A stretch of DNA of 64,000 nucleotides from Enterobacter dykesii (lineage in GTDB: Bacteria > Pseudomonadota > Gammaproteobacteria > Enterobacterales > Enterobacteriaceae). A program made the translations under genes and the position numbers. The stretch's first letter is position 1. The number at the start of each line of letters is the position of its first letter. The stretch covers positions 2,542,001 through 2,606,000 of the forward strand of contig NZ_CP126604.1 in NCBI RefSeq assembly GCF_008364625.2, given 5' to 3'. The notes beneath the pieces are model-generated. The model saw only the letters and a program-made list of their open reading frames with translations. It was not told the DNA's origin and searched no databases. Shown here in pieces: positions 9,963 through 19,604 of this stretch.

Positions 9963-10859
9963 ATGCGTGATTTACAAAAAGGCGTCGGGCAGATGAGCCT
10001 GGCGATGTTAATTTCCGGCTCTATCGGCGCGTTTGTTTTGCTCAGCGGTCTGCCGGTGACGGAAGTGGTGTTCTGGCGCTGCCTTATTGGGGCAATAGCG
10101 CTTTTCATTTTTATCCGGGTAAGTCAAAAACCCTTTAGCCCCCTCACCCGTACTACTCTACTGCTGGCTATTCTCGGCGGCGTAGCGCTCGTGGTGAACT
10201 GGCTGCTGCTCTTCGCGGCCTATGAACGGATCTCGATTGGCCTTTCGACCGTGGTGTATAACACCCAGCCGTTTATGCTGGTCCTGATGGGGATGTTTTT
10301 AGGCGAGCGCGTCAGCCTGGTGAAATGGGGCTGGCTATTCCTCGCCTTTGGCGGCGTGGTGATCTTGCTCTCCAGCGAGCTGACCGGCGCGCACGGCGGT
10401 GAATGGCTCGCCGGAATCGGTCTGGCGATGGCCGCGGCTTTCTTCTACGCGGTCACGGCCATTATTGCCCGTAAACTCAGATCCGTTGCGCCGCAGCATA
10501 TTGCCTTTATCCAGGTGCTGGCGGGCGTCGTGATGCTTTTGCCGTTTGCCAGCATGCCGTCATTTTCCGGTGATTTTCCCTGGCCTACCCTGCTGACGCT
10601 GGGCATCGTCCATACCGGCATTATGTACCAGCTGCTCTACAGCGCTATCCAGAAGCTGCCTACGCCCATTACCGGCTCCCTGTCGTTTATCTATCCGGTG
10701 GTGGCGATCGTTGTCGATAATCTGGTGTTCGGACACTCGCTGAACCTGACCCAGCTGGCGGGCGGCGCGCTGATCCTGTTTGCTGCCGCGGGCAATAACC
10801 TGGGCTGGGGCGAAAAAAAACCCCGCGAGTGCGGGGTTGGTATCAAAACGACGAATTAG
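9963..10859 (+). CDS. DMT-superfamily (EamA) transporter
   Basis: A 298-residue inner-membrane protein with about ten hydrophobic helices and two EamA repeats (about 5-135 and 145-280), the architecture of drug/metabolite transporters that often export amino acids or metabolites. The start ATG at 9963 is six bases after AGGAGG; an ATG three bases earlier is too close. Divergence from an Lrp-type gene suggests export of an amino acid, not proven. The last codons (about [14 protein letters not shown]) are written over the nar terminator, and the stop codon overlaps that of narI. Confidence 0.9.
   Translation: MRDLQKGVGQMSLAMLISGSIGAFVLLSGLPVTEVVFWRCLIGAIALFIFIRVSQKPFSPLTRTTLLLAILGGVALVVNWLLLFAAYERISIGLSTVVYNTQPFMLVLMGMFLGERVSLVKWGWLFLAFGGVVILLSSELTGAHGGEWLAGIGLAMAAAFFYAVTAIIARKLRSVAPQHIAFIQVLAGVVMLLPFASMPSFSGDFPWPTLLTLGIVHTGIMYQLLYSAIQKLPTPITGSLSFIYPVVAIVVDNLVFGHSLNLTQLAGGALILFAAAGNNLGWGEKKPRECGVGIKTTN
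10813..10838 (-). terminator. Intrinsic terminator of narGHJI, inside the DMT gene
   Basis: On the minus strand AACCCCGC and GCGGGGTT pair around a short ACTC loop, followed by T8. It starts about 20 bases after the narI stop, so it ends the nar transcript. It lies entirely within the coding sequence of the convergent transporter. Confidence 0.88.
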
Positions 10860-11533
10860 CGGCGGGCGCGCACAATCTGGTATTTGCGCGTCAGGTACTC
10901 CACCGGCGCGCTCCAGATATGCACCAGACGAGAGAACGGGAACAGCACAAACAGCGTCATACCCAGCACAAGGTGAACGCGGAAGATAAACGCCACGCCG
11001 TCCAGGTGCGCGGAGGCTCCGCCGTGGAAGGTCACCACGGACTGTGCCCACCCCACCAGCTTCATCATTTCGCTGCCGTCCATATGCTGCGCCGAGAACG
11101 GAATGGTCAGCAGGCCCAGCGCACACTGCACCATCAGCAGGGAGAGGATCAGGATGTCCGCTGCGGTCGTGGTCGCACGCACGCGAGGGCTGAACAGACG
11201 ACGTTTCAGCAGCAGCAGGCCTCCCACCAGAGTCATCACGCCGCAGGCACCGCCGGCGATCATCGCCATCTTCTGCTTCACCTCAATCGGTAGCCACGCT
11301 TCATACATCCAGTGCGGCGTCAGCATCCCGAGGAAGTGACCGGCAAAAATCCCCAGAATACCGATGTGGAACAGGTTAGAGCCCACATGCATCCCTTTGC
11401 GGTCCAGCATCTGGCTGGAGGCCGCACGCCAGCTGTACTGGCCGTAGTCGTAACGCAGCCAGCTTCCCACCAGGAACACGGTGCCCGCGATATACGGGTA
11501 AATGTCAAAGAAGAACATATTCAGGAAGTGCAT
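10856..11533 (-). CDS. narI: Respiratory nitrate reductase A, cytochrome b subunit
   Basis: NarI anchors NarGH in the inner membrane and takes electrons from quinol through two hemes b. It has 225 residues, five hydrophobic helices and conserved His ligands (for example [11 protein letters not shown]-type segment VGHF/AGHF, and VVTFHGGAS). The start ATG overlaps the narJ stop by one base (TAATG), so translation is coupled. It is the last gene of narGHJI; its stop overlaps that of the convergent DMT gene, and the terminator follows immediately. Confidence 0.98.
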   Translation of the reverse strand: MHFLNMFFFDIYPYIAGTVFLVGSWLRYDYGQYSWRAASSQMLDRKGMHVGSNLFHIGILGIFAGHFLGMLTPHWMYEAWLPIEVKQKMAMIAGGACGVMTLVGGLLLLKRRLFSPRVRATTTAADILILSLLMVQCALGLLTIPFSAQHMDGSEMMKLVGWAQSVVTFHGGASAHLDGVAFIFRVHLVLGMTLFVLFPFSRLVHIWSAPVEYLTRKYQIVRARR

Positions 11534-12243
11534 TAGTGCCGTCCTCCGTTAGAGATATTCAAATATTGCGGGGCAACCGCGCCGGCAAAGCGACGCTGGT
11601 GAGCGGAGATTTCAGACTCGCCGCAGTTCTGGTCAGCAAAGAATTTCACCTGCTCTTCTTCCCAGACCGCATCCAGCGCCTGTGGGGTATCGTCGCGGGC
11701 TTCATCCGCGATTTTCTCCGCCACTTTTTCACTGTCGACCGCGGCGTTGGCCAGCTTCACCAGCAGATCGAACAGCACCGCATAGCGGCTCTCGCGCTGC
11801 TGAAGACGCGCGCCGAGCAGCGCCAGGATCGGCGCGATGTCCTGCAGACCGCCCAGCGCCTCCTCTTTCGGCAGCTGCGCCAGGTACTCCAGATAGAGCG
11901 GCAGATGGTCCGGCAGTTCGCGGCTGTCGAGCTGCAGGCCGTGCTGTTCATACTGGGCCATCAGGTCCACCATCGCCTGACCGCGGTCGCGGGATTCACC
12001 GTGGACGTGTTCAAACAGCAGCAACGAGGTCGCACGCCCCCGGTCAAACAGCTGGCTGTAGTCCGACTGGGCATCCAGAAGGTCGCGCGCCAGCAGATCG
12101 CGGAGGAAAACGCCAAGCCGCTGGGCATCGTCTTTATCCAGGTTTTCAGATGACGCGAGTGCATCAAAGAGTTCCTGCTGATGCTGCGCAAGCGCAGCAT
12201 CCGGGTACTCGAGCAGACGCGAAACAATGACGAGTTCAATCAT
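11533..12243 (-). CDS. narJ: Nitrate reductase assembly chaperone NarJ
   Basis: NarJ binds apo-NarGH, directs molybdenum cofactor insertion and holds the complex until membrane docking. It is not part of the final enzyme. The 236-residue product is a helical TorD/NarJ family member with the typical YSQLFDRG and [18 protein letters not shown] segments near residues 60-90. ATG overlaps the narH stop as ATGA. The acidic, variable C-terminus is as expected. Confidence 0.97.
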   Translation of the reverse strand: MIELVIVSRLLEYPDAALAQHQQELFDALASSENLDKDDAQRLGVFLRDLLARDLLDAQSDYSQLFDRGRATSLLLFEHVHGESRDRGQAMVDLMAQYEQHGLQLDSRELPDHLPLYLEYLAQLPKEEALGGLQDIAPILALLGARLQQRESRYAVLFDLLVKLANAAVDSEKVAEKIADEARDDTPQALDAVWEEEQVKFFADQNCGESEISAHQRRFAGAVAPQYLNISNGGRH

Positions 12244-13775
12244 TGGTGCGGCTCCGTTTTGCTGGTCACATCCATGGCATCGATGCGGCGGCTGTTGAAC
12301 AGGTTAAATTTGCTGTCTGACCCGTGGCAACCGTCGCCAAAGGTAAAGCCACAGCCATTTTTTTCCGGGAAGGCTTCCCGCGCCAGCTCACGGTGGCTGC
12401 TCGGCACCACGAAACGGTCTTCGTAGTTGGCAATCGCCAGATAGCGGTACATCTCCTGCGCCTGCGCTTCGGTCAGACCGACCTCTTCCAGCGCGCGGGT
12501 ATCGGTCACGCCGTCTACGGTTTCCGCACGTTTGAAGTGACGCATCGCCAGCATACGCTTAAGCGCGAGCAGTACCGGCTGGGTATCCCCGGCGGTCAAC
12601 AGGTTCGCCAGGTACTGAACCGGAATGCGCAGGCTTTCAACGTCCGGCAGGATGCCGTTGCTGCCCAGTTCGCCCGCATCAGCCGCGGACTGAATCGGCG
12701 ACAGCGGCGGTACGTACCAGACCATCGGCAGGGTACGGTATTCCGGGTGCAGCGGCAGCGCGAGCTTCCAGTCCATTGCCATTTTGTACACCGGTGACTG
12801 CTGCGCCGCGTCAATCACGCTCTGCGGCACGCCGTCCTTCAGCGCCTGCTCAATCACCTTCGGATCGTTCGGATCGAGGAACACGTCCAGCTGACGCTGA
12901 TACAGATCCTTCTCGTGCTCGGTGCTGGCGGCGTTTTCAATCGCGTCCGCGTCATACAGCAGCACGCCGAGGTAGCGAATACGGCCTACGCAGCTTTCTG
13001 AGCAGACGGTCGGCATTCCGGCTTCAATACGCGGGTAGCAGAAGATGCACTTCTCAGACTTGCCGCTCTTCCAGTTGAAGTAGATCTTTTTGTACGGGCA
13101 GCCGGTGATGCACATACGCCAACCGCGGCACTTGTCCTGGTCGATCAGCACGATGCCGTCTTCTTCACGCTTGTAGATGGCGCCGCTTGGGCAGGTCGCC
13201 ACGCACGCCGGGTTGAGACAGTGCTCGCACAGGCGCGGCAGATACATCATGAAGGTATTTTCGAACTGACCGTACATCGCCTTCTGCATGTTCTCGAAGT
13301 TCTGGTCTTTGGCGCGCTTCTCGAACTCGCCGCCCAGAATCTCTTCCCAGTTTGGACCGCTGGTAATTTTGTCCATGCGCTGACCGGTGATCAGCGAGCG
13401 AGGACGGGCGATCGGCTGGTGCTTGCTTTCCGGCGCGTTGTGCAGGTTCTGGTAGTCGTAGTCAAACGGCTCGTAGTAATCGTCGATGCCCGGCAGGTGC
13501 GGGTTAGCGAAGATTTTACCCAGCAGCATCGCGCGGTTACCCATGCGCGGCTGCAGCTTGCCGTTGATTTTACGGATCCAGCCGCCCTTCCACTTCTCCT
13601 GGTTTTCCCAGTCGGTCGGGAAGCCGGTGCCCGGCTTGCTTTCCACGTTGTTGAACCAGGCGTACTCCATACCTTCGCGGCTGGTCCAGACGTTTTTACA
13701 GGTGACCGAGCAGGTATGGCAGCCGATGCATTTATCCAGATTCAGCACCATGCCGACTTGTGAACGAATTTTCAT
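12240..13775 (-). CDS. narH: Respiratory nitrate reductase A, iron-sulfur beta subunit
   Basis: NarH passes electrons from NarI to NarG through one [3Fe-4S] and three [4Fe-4S] clusters. The 511-residue product has four cysteine groups: CIGCHTCSVTC near the start, CEHCLNPACVATCPSGA, DKCRGWRMCITGCPYKK and CIFCYPRIEAG...C. In CRGWRMC a Trp replaces one Cys, the mark of the [3Fe-4S] site. The ATG overlaps the narG stop as ATGA and its own stop overlaps narJ. Confidence 0.98.
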   Translation of the reverse strand: MKIRSQVGMVLNLDKCIGCHTCSVTCKNVWTSREGMEYAWFNNVESKPGTGFPTDWENQEKWKGGWIRKINGKLQPRMGNRAMLLGKIFANPHLPGIDDYYEPFDYDYQNLHNAPESKHQPIARPRSLITGQRMDKITSGPNWEEILGGEFEKRAKDQNFENMQKAMYGQFENTFMMYLPRLCEHCLNPACVATCPSGAIYKREEDGIVLIDQDKCRGWRMCITGCPYKKIYFNWKSGKSEKCIFCYPRIEAGMPTVCSESCVGRIRYLGVLLYDADAIENAASTEHEKDLYQRQLDVFLDPNDPKVIEQALKDGVPQSVIDAAQQSPVYKMAMDWKLALPLHPEYRTLPMVWYVPPLSPIQSAADAGELGSNGILPDVESLRIPVQYLANLLTAGDTQPVLLALKRMLAMRHFKRAETVDGVTDTRALEEVGLTEAQAQEMYRYLAIANYEDRFVVPSSHRELAREAFPEKNGCGFTFGDGCHGSDSKFNLFNSRRIDAMDVTSKTEPHQ

Positions 13776-16700
13776 TTTACGCTCTCCTGTACCTGGTCAT
13801 TACCTTCGCCGTCTAACCAGTTAATGTTCTTCATCTTACGTACCACCACGAACTCATCGCGGTTCGATCCAACGGTGCCGTAGTAGTTAAAGCCGTAGGC
13901 CAGCTGCGCATAGCCGCCGATCATGTGGGTCGGCTTCGGCGTAATGCGGGTCACGGAGTTGTGGATCCCGCCGCGCTGCTCGGTAATTTCTGACCCCGGC
14001 AGGTTAACGATGCGTTCCTGCGCGTGATACATCATGGTCATCCCGGCCGGTACGCGCTGGCTCACCACCGCACGCGCCGTCAGGGCACCGTTGCTGTTGA
14101 ACACTTCGATCCAGTCGTTATCTTCGATCTCCAGGTCTTTGGCGTCCGTTTCGCTCATCCAGACAATCGGACCGCCGCGAGACAGGGTCAGCATCAGCAG
14201 GTTGTCGCTGTAGGTGGAGTGAATGCCCCATTTCTGGTGCGGCGTCAGGAAGTTCAGCGCCTTCTCCGGGTTACCGTTCGATTTCGCGCCCATCACGGCT
14301 TTCACGGAGCGGGTGTCGATTGGCGGACGGTAGACCAGCAGGCTTTCACCGAAGTCGCGCATCCACTGGTGATCCTGATACAGCGACTGACGGCCTGACA
14401 GGGTGCGCCATGGGATCAGCTCGTGAACGTTGGTGTAGCCCGCGTTATAAGACACGTGCTCATCTTCCAGGCCTGACCAGGTCGGGCTGGAGATAATCTT
14501 GCGCGGCTGCGCCTGAATATCGCGGAAGCGGATTTTCTCTTCCTCTTTATTCGTCGCCAGGTGCGTATGGTCGCGACCGGTAAACTCGCTCAGTGCCGCC
14601 CAGGCTTTCACCGCCACGTGGCCGTTGGTTTCCGGGGCCAGGGTCAGGATCATCTCTGCCGCATCAACCGCCGTGTTCAGCATGGGCTGGCCTTTCGCCG
14701 GGCCGTCCGCTTTGGTGTAGTTGAGCTTGCGCAGCAGATCCATTTCGCTCTGGGTGTTCCAGGCGATCCCTTTCCCGCCGTTACCGATTTTCTCCATCAG
14801 CGGGCCGATAGAGGTAAAGCGCTCGTAGGTTGCCGGATAGTCGCGTTCAACCGGAATAATGTGCGGCGCGGTTACGCCCGGGATCAGGTCACATTCACCT
14901 TTTTTCCAGTCCTTCACGTCCAGCGGCTGCGCCAGTTCGGCGGCGGAGTCGTGCTGAATTGGCAGGGTCACCACGTCGGTCTCTTTGCCGAGGTGCCCAA
15001 CGCAAACTTCGGAGAATTTCTTCGCGATGTCTTTGTAGATATCCCAGTCGCTTTTCGATTCCCACGCCGGGTCAACGGCCGCGGACAGCGGATGAATAAA
15101 CGGATGCATATCCGAGGTATTCATGTCGTCTTTTTCGTACCAGGTCGCGGTTGGCAGCACGATGTCGGAGTACAGGCAGGTGCTGGACAGACGGAAGTCG
15201 AGCGTCACCACCAGATCCAGCTTGCCGTCGAGACCGTTATCTTTCCACTCCACCTCTTCCGGCTTCACGCCGCCCTGCTTGCCGAGATCTTTCCCCTGGA
15301 TACCGTTTTCGGTACCGAGCAGGTATTTCAGCATGTACTCGTGGCCTTTACCGGACGAGCCCAGCAGGTTGGAACGCCAGATGAACAGGTTACGCGGATG
15401 GTTTTTACCGTTCTCCGGCTGTTCAGCCGCGAAGCGGATGGAGCCATCCTTCAGGGATTTCACGGTGTAATCCACCGGTGACATGCCCGCCTGCTTCGCC
15501 GCTTCCGCAATACGCAGCGGGTTAGTGCCCAGCTGTGGCGCAGACGGCAGCCAGCCCATGCGCTCGGCGCGCACGTTGAAGTCAATCAGGTGGCCGCTGT
15601 AGCGGGATTTATCCGCCATCGGCGACAGTAGCTCCTGCGCGGTGACCGTTTCGTAGCGCCACTGGCTGGAGTGGTTATAGAAGTAGGAGGTGCTGTTCAT
15701 GTGACGTGCCGGACGCTGCCAGTCGAGGGCAAACGCCAGCGGCTGCCAGCCGGTCTGCGGACGCAGTTTTTCTTGGCCGACGTAGTGTGCCCAGCCGCCG
15801 CCGCTCTGACCGACGCAGCCGCAGAAGATCAGCATGTTGATCAGACCGCGATAGTTCATATCGAGGTGATACCAGTGGTTCAGACCCGCACCGACGATGA
15901 TCATCGAACGGCCGTGCGTTTTGTCCGCGTTTTCAGCGAACTCACGGGCGATACGGGTAATGTGCGCGCGTGGCACACCGGTGATCTGTTCCGCCCATGC
16001 CGGGGTGTAGGCCTTCACGTCGTCATAGCCGGTTGCGCAGTTTTCATCGCCCAGACCGCGCTCCAGACCGTAGTTCGCCATGGTCAGGTCATAAACGGTG
16101 GTGACCAGCGCGGTAGAACCGTCGGCCAGCTGCAGGCGCTTAACCGGCAGCTTGTGCATCAGAACGTTTTTCAGTTCGACCTTGTTGAAGTGCTCGGAAC
16201 CTTCGCCGCCGAAGTACGGGAACCCGACCTCGGCGATCTCGTCCTGGCTGCCCAGCATGCTCAGGCGAAGCTCCGTCTCTTCGCCGGTGGTGCCGTTGCG
16301 TTGCTCAAGGTTCCACTTGCCCTTCTCGCCCCAGCGGAAGCCGATAGAGCCGTTTGGCGCCACCAGCTCGCCGTTGCTGTTATACGCAACGGTTTTCCAC
16401 TCAGGGTTATTTTCCTGGCCCAGCGAATCCACCAGATCGGCCGCGCGCAGCGTGCGGCCCGCGGCATAGTAGCCCTCACGCTCTTCCAGCATCACCAGCA
16501 TCGGCATGTCGGTGTAGCGGCGAACGTAGTCGGTGAAGTACTGGCTTGGCTTATCGAGGTGGAATTCACGCAGCATGACGTGTCCCATCGCCATCGCCAT
16601 CGCGGCGTCGGTACCCTGTTTCGGCGCCAGCCACAGATCGCAAAGCTTGGCGATTTCCGCGTAATCAGGGGTGACCGCCACGGTTTTAGTGCCTTTGTAA

Positions 16701-17515
16701 CGGACTTCGGTAAAGAAGTGCGCGTCCGGCGTGCGGGTCTGAGGAACGTTTGAGCCCCAGGCGATGATGTAGCTGGAGTTGTACCAGTCCGCAGACTCCG
16801 GCACGTCGGTCTGCTCGCCCCAGGTCTGCGGAGACGCAGGCGGCAGGTCGCAGTACCAGTCGTAGAAGCTCAGGCAGGTACCGCCGATCAGCGACAGATA
16901 GCGCGCCCCGGAGGCGTAAGAGACCATCGACATCGCCGGGATAGGCGAGAAGCCCGCCACGCGGTCAGGACCGTAGGTTTTAACGGTGTAGACGTTGGAG
17001 GCGGCAATCAGCTCGTTTACCTCTTTCCATGAGGAGCGAACGAAACCACCGCGACCGCGAGCCTGCTTGAAGCTTTTTGCTTTGTCCGCGTCTTCGATGA
17101 TGGACGCCCAGGCATCAACCGGATCGCTGTGCTGCGCTTTCGCCTCACGCCACATTTTCATCAGGCGCTTACGCATCAGCGGGTATTTCAGACGGTTGGC
17201 GCTGTAGAGATACCAGGAGTAGCTGGCACCGCGCGGGCAGCCGCGCGGTTCGTGGTTTGGCATATCCGGGCGGGTGCGCGGATAGTCGGTCTGCTGCATT
17301 TCCCAGGTCACCAGACCGTTTTTAACGAAAATCTTCCAGCTACATGAGCCAGTACAGTTCACGCCGTGGGTCGAACGGACGACTTTGTCATGCTGCCAGC
17401 GCTGGCGGTAACCGTCTTCCCAGTCCCGGTTGGTATCCAGAACCTGGCCGTGCCCATCGGCAAAAGTTTCACCCTTCTGTTTGAAGTAGCGAAACCGGTC
17501 CAAAAATTTGCTCAT
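13772..17515 (-). CDS. narG: Respiratory nitrate reductase A, molybdopterin alpha subunit
   Basis: NarG reduces nitrate to nitrite at a bis-MGD molybdenum centre on the cytoplasmic side, coupled to quinol oxidation in anaerobic respiration. The 1247-residue length matches E. coli. The N-terminus starts MSKFLDRFRYFKQKGETF; the HGVNCTGSCSWK segment supplies His and Cys ligands of the FS0 cluster. The SYIIAWGSNVPQTRTPDAHF region and C-terminal molydopterin-dinucleotide-binding domain are clear. It is the first gene of narGHJI, with an FNR site about 90 bases upstream of the start. Confidence 0.99.
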   Translation of the reverse strand: MSKFLDRFRYFKQKGETFADGHGQVLDTNRDWEDGYRQRWQHDKVVRSTHGVNCTGSCSWKIFVKNGLVTWEMQQTDYPRTRPDMPNHEPRGCPRGASYSWYLYSANRLKYPLMRKRLMKMWREAKAQHSDPVDAWASIIEDADKAKSFKQARGRGGFVRSSWKEVNELIAASNVYTVKTYGPDRVAGFSPIPAMSMVSYASGARYLSLIGGTCLSFYDWYCDLPPASPQTWGEQTDVPESADWYNSSYIIAWGSNVPQTRTPDAHFFTEVRYKGTKTVAVTPDYAEIAKLCDLWLAPKQGTDAAMAMAMGHVMLREFHLDKPSQYFTDYVRRYTDMPMLVMLEEREGYYAAGRTLRAADLVDSLGQENNPEWKTVAYNSNGELVAPNGSIGFRWGEKGKWNLEQRNGTTGEETELRLSMLGSQDEIAEVGFPYFGGEGSEHFNKVELKNVLMHKLPVKRLQLADGSTALVTTVYDLTMANYGLERGLGDENCATGYDDVKAYTPAWAEQITGVPRAHITRIAREFAENADKTHGRSMIIVGAGLNHWYHLDMNYRGLINMLIFCGCVGQSGGGWAHYVGQEKLRPQTGWQPLAFALDWQRPARHMNSTSYFYNHSSQWRYETVTAQELLSPMADKSRYSGHLIDFNVRAERMGWLPSAPQLGTNPLRIAEAAKQAGMSPVDYTVKSLKDGSIRFAAEQPENGKNHPRNLFIWRSNLLGSSGKGHEYMLKYLLGTENGIQGKDLGKQGGVKPEEVEWKDNGLDGKLDLVVTLDFRLSSTCLYSDIVLPTATWYEKDDMNTSDMHPFIHPLSAAVDPAWESKSDWDIYKDIAKKFSEVCVGHLGKETDVVTLPIQHDSAAELAQPLDVKDWKKGECDLIPGVTAPHIIPVERDYPATYERFTSIGPLMEKIGNGGKGIAWNTQSEMDLLRKLNYTKADGPAKGQPMLNTAVDAAEMILTLAPETNGHVAVKAWAALSEFTGRDHTHLATNKEEEKIRFRDIQAQPRKIISSPTWSGLEDEHVSYNAGYTNVHELIPWRTLSGRQSLYQDHQWMRDFGESLLVYRPPIDTRSVKAVMGAKSNGNPEKALNFLTPHQKWGIHSTYSDNLLMLTLSRGGPIVWMSETDAKDLEIEDNDWIEVFNSNGALTARAVVSQRVPAGMTMMYHAQERIVNLPGSEITEQRGGIHNSVTRITPKPTHMIGGYAQLAYGFNYYGTVGSNRDEFVVVRKMKNINWLDGEGNDQVQESVK

Positions 17516-17601
17516 CGGGTATCTCCTGTGTGGAGCCTGTGGCTCTCTAAATCGACATTGCTGATTTGTAGCGAAGGTAACGCCCTGAAAGAGGGGGAGA
17601 A

Positions 17602-17615
17602 TTGATAACGATCAA
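17602..17615 (-). promoter_or_regulatory. FNR-binding site of the narG promoter
   Basis: TTGATAACGATCAA is a perfect TTGAT-N4-ATCAA FNR site. Placed at the class II position (-41.5), it would put the transcription start near 17567, some 50 bases before the narG ATG. That agrees with a -10-like TACAAA around 17570-17575 on the minus strand. The 14-mer is the reverse complement of the site I remember for E. coli narG. It makes the operon depend on anaerobiosis. Confidence 0.88.
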
Positions 17616-17854
17616 GACGAGGAGGGACTTTCCGGGGTGGGGCTACACCAAATACCACCAAAGCGGTATCCTCAAAAATTTCATATCACCATGAAATATA
17701 TAATTATTTTTATTTTATCGTACAAAAAGCCAGTCAAAATTTAACCTCTCAGGTATTAAGGGGTAGACCTACCTGCAAAGCGATGGCGATCGCAGTGCCG
17801 CCGCAGGCGTCTACCGTAAAAGCCGTGAGTATGTTGTAACTATTATTCAGGCTA
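17616..17854 (-). promoter_or_regulatory. Upstream regulatory region of narG with NarL-like heptamers
   Basis: About 240 bases between the FNR site and the narK terminator hold no gene. NarL-type heptamers (consensus TACYNMT, either strand) can be read at AGGTATT (17751-17757) and AGGGGTA (17759-17765), with a further TACCTGC nearby at about 17770. This places a NarL cluster about 190 bases upstream of the predicted start, like the E. coli narG enhancer that loops with IHF. The AT-rich tract at 17690-17720 is a plausible IHF/bending region, but I cannot point to a clear IHF site. Confidence 0.6.
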
Positions 17855-17882
17855 AAAAAAAACGCGGCCCGAAGGCCGCGTA
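17853..17882 (-). terminator. Intrinsic terminator of narK
   Basis: On the minus strand ACGCGGCC and GGCCGCGT pair around a TTCG tetraloop, followed by T9. It begins about 15 bases after the narK stop and separates narK from narG transcription. Confidence 0.92.
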
Positions 17883-17897
17883 AACGGATAATCACAC

Positions 17898-19301
17898 TTA
17901 CTTATTTTTCTTGGTATTTCGGCCATATACCAGCCACGTAATCACAACGCAGGCGATATAGAAGACGAGGAAGACTTTCATGGCACCGGCCGGAGAGCCG
18001 GTCAGGTCCAGAGAGATACCGAACGCTTTCGGGATAAAGAAGCCGCCAATCGCGCCGATGGCAGAGATAAAGCCCAGCGCCGCGGCCGTATCCGTCGCCG
18101 CTTCGCGCATGGCCTGCTCTTCGCTCCCGCCCTGCGCCTTCACGCGATCCATCGTCAGCTTACGGAAGATCACGGAGATCATCTGGAAGGTAGACGCACT
18201 CCCGAGCCCGGCCGTCAGGAACAGCACCATAAACACGCCGAAGAAGGCGATGAAGTTACCGCCCTGTCCGTCAGCGGGCAGCGTCAGGAACAGCAGCGCG
18301 CAGAAGACCGCCATCACGACGAAGTTCACCAGCGTCACGCGGGTACCGCCGAGACGGTCAGAGACCATACCGCCCAGCGAACGCGCCAGGGCACCGATAA
18401 ACGGTCCGAAGAAGGCGAATTGCAGGATCTGAATCTCCGGAAACTGGGTTTTCGACAGCATCGCGAAGCCCGCCGAGAAGCCGATAAACGAACCGAAGGT
18501 GGCCAGATACAGCAGTGCCATCACCCAGAGGTGTCCGCGCTTCAGCACCGGCAGCTGTTCGCTCAGCGACGCCTTCGACGCGGACAGGTCGTTCATAAAG
18601 AACCAGGCTGCGAGGGTGAAGACCACCAGGAAAGGTACCCAGATCCAGGCGGCGTTCTGCAGATAGAGGGAAGAACCATCCGCCTGCTCAACGCCACCGC
18701 CGCCAAAGGCCGCGAAAATAGAAACGGAGATCGCCAGCGGGGCAATGAGCTGCATCACGCTGACGCCCATGTTCCCCAGGCCGCCGTTAATGCCCAGCGC
18801 ACCGCCCTGCTTCGCTTTCGGGAAGAAGAAGCTGATGTTCGCCATGCTGGAGGCGAAGTTCGCGCCCGCAAAACCGCACAGCAGGGAGATAATCACGAAC
18901 ACGCTGAACGGCGTAGAGGTATCCTGCACCGCGAAGCCGAGCCAGACGCAGGGAACGATCATGATACCCGTACTGAACGCCGTCCAGCGACGACCGCCAA
19001 ACACCGGCACCATAAACGCGTAAGGTACCCGCAGCAGCGCGCCTGACAGTGACGGCAGCGCGGTCAGCATGAACAGCTGATCGGTCGTAAACGTAAACCC
19101 GACTTTGGGCAGGTTGACCGCCACCGCGCTAAACAACATCCATACGCAAAACGCTAATAACAAACACGGCACGGAAATCCACAGATTCCGGCTTGCTACA
19201 CGATGGCCGCGCTGTTGCCAGAACGCCGGATCCTCTGGACGCCAGTCTGTAATAACGGCACCCTTTTCCCTTTCGGGAGCGGATGAGTGACTCATAGACA
19301 C
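17898..19301 (-). CDS. narK: Nitrate/nitrite transporter NarK
   Basis: NarK is a major-facilitator protein that brings nitrate in and exchanges it for nitrite during nitrate respiration. The 467-residue product has twelve predicted helices and the glycine-rich nitrate signature of the NNP family (CGFAGANFASSMANIS, and AGLGSASTF in the second half). The start MSMSHSSAPEREKG is on the minus strand, next to the shared narK-narX control region. It is transcribed toward narG but separately terminated. Confidence 0.97.
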   Translation of the reverse strand: MSMSHSSAPEREKGAVITDWRPEDPAFWQQRGHRVASRNLWISVPCLLLAFCVWMLFSAVAVNLPKVGFTFTTDQLFMLTALPSLSGALLRVPYAFMVPVFGGRRWTAFSTGIMIVPCVWLGFAVQDTSTPFSVFVIISLLCGFAGANFASSMANISFFFPKAKQGGALGINGGLGNMGVSVMQLIAPLAISVSIFAAFGGGGVEQADGSSLYLQNAAWIWVPFLVVFTLAAWFFMNDLSASKASLSEQLPVLKRGHLWVMALLYLATFGSFIGFSAGFAMLSKTQFPEIQILQFAFFGPFIGALARSLGGMVSDRLGGTRVTLVNFVVMAVFCALLFLTLPADGQGGNFIAFFGVFMVLFLTAGLGSASTFQMISVIFRKLTMDRVKAQGGSEEQAMREAATDTAAALGFISAIGAIGGFFIPKAFGISLDLTGSPAGAMKVFLVFYIACVVITWLVYGRNTKKNK

Positions 19302-19604
19302 CTCTGATTCTCGAATGATGCTGCAAACATTAGGGTTTTAGGGCGGCGGTAAGTTGATATAAATCAAAGGAAAAGTGGGAGGATTTGCGGCGTAAAATAA
19401 AGCCTCACCCTTAGTGAGTAGGCTAATTCGGTGAAAAAGACGTGGTTTTTCACGGCACTGACGATTCCAGACTACCCCCACCTCCTTCCCCCTACTCCGT
19501 TGGCAATTTAGGGGTAATCCTTTATTGGTATGGGTATACTCCAGGGTATGCACCAGAATAGCGCCATTCCTGCAAGCAGGCCACGTCAGGAGCACGCCAC
19601 CTCT
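19302..19604. promoter_or_regulatory. Divergent narK / narXL control region with FNR and NarL-like sites
   Basis: The 300-base divergent region holds a perfect FNR box TTGATATAAATCAA at 19354-19367, about 55 bases upstream of narK, which fits activation of narK at -41.5. NarL-type heptamers or near matches include TACCCCC (19473-19479) and AGGGGTA (19510-19516), with GGTAT/GGGTA repeats up to about 19557. E. coli has the same arrangement, where nitrate-bound NarL activates narK and modulates narXL. Exact promoter elements for narX are not obvious. Confidence 0.7.

Noticed and set aside
14561..16753. Two long plus-strand frames opposite narG (306 and 360 codons)
   Set aside because: Shadows of the GC-rich narG gene; no domain signal.
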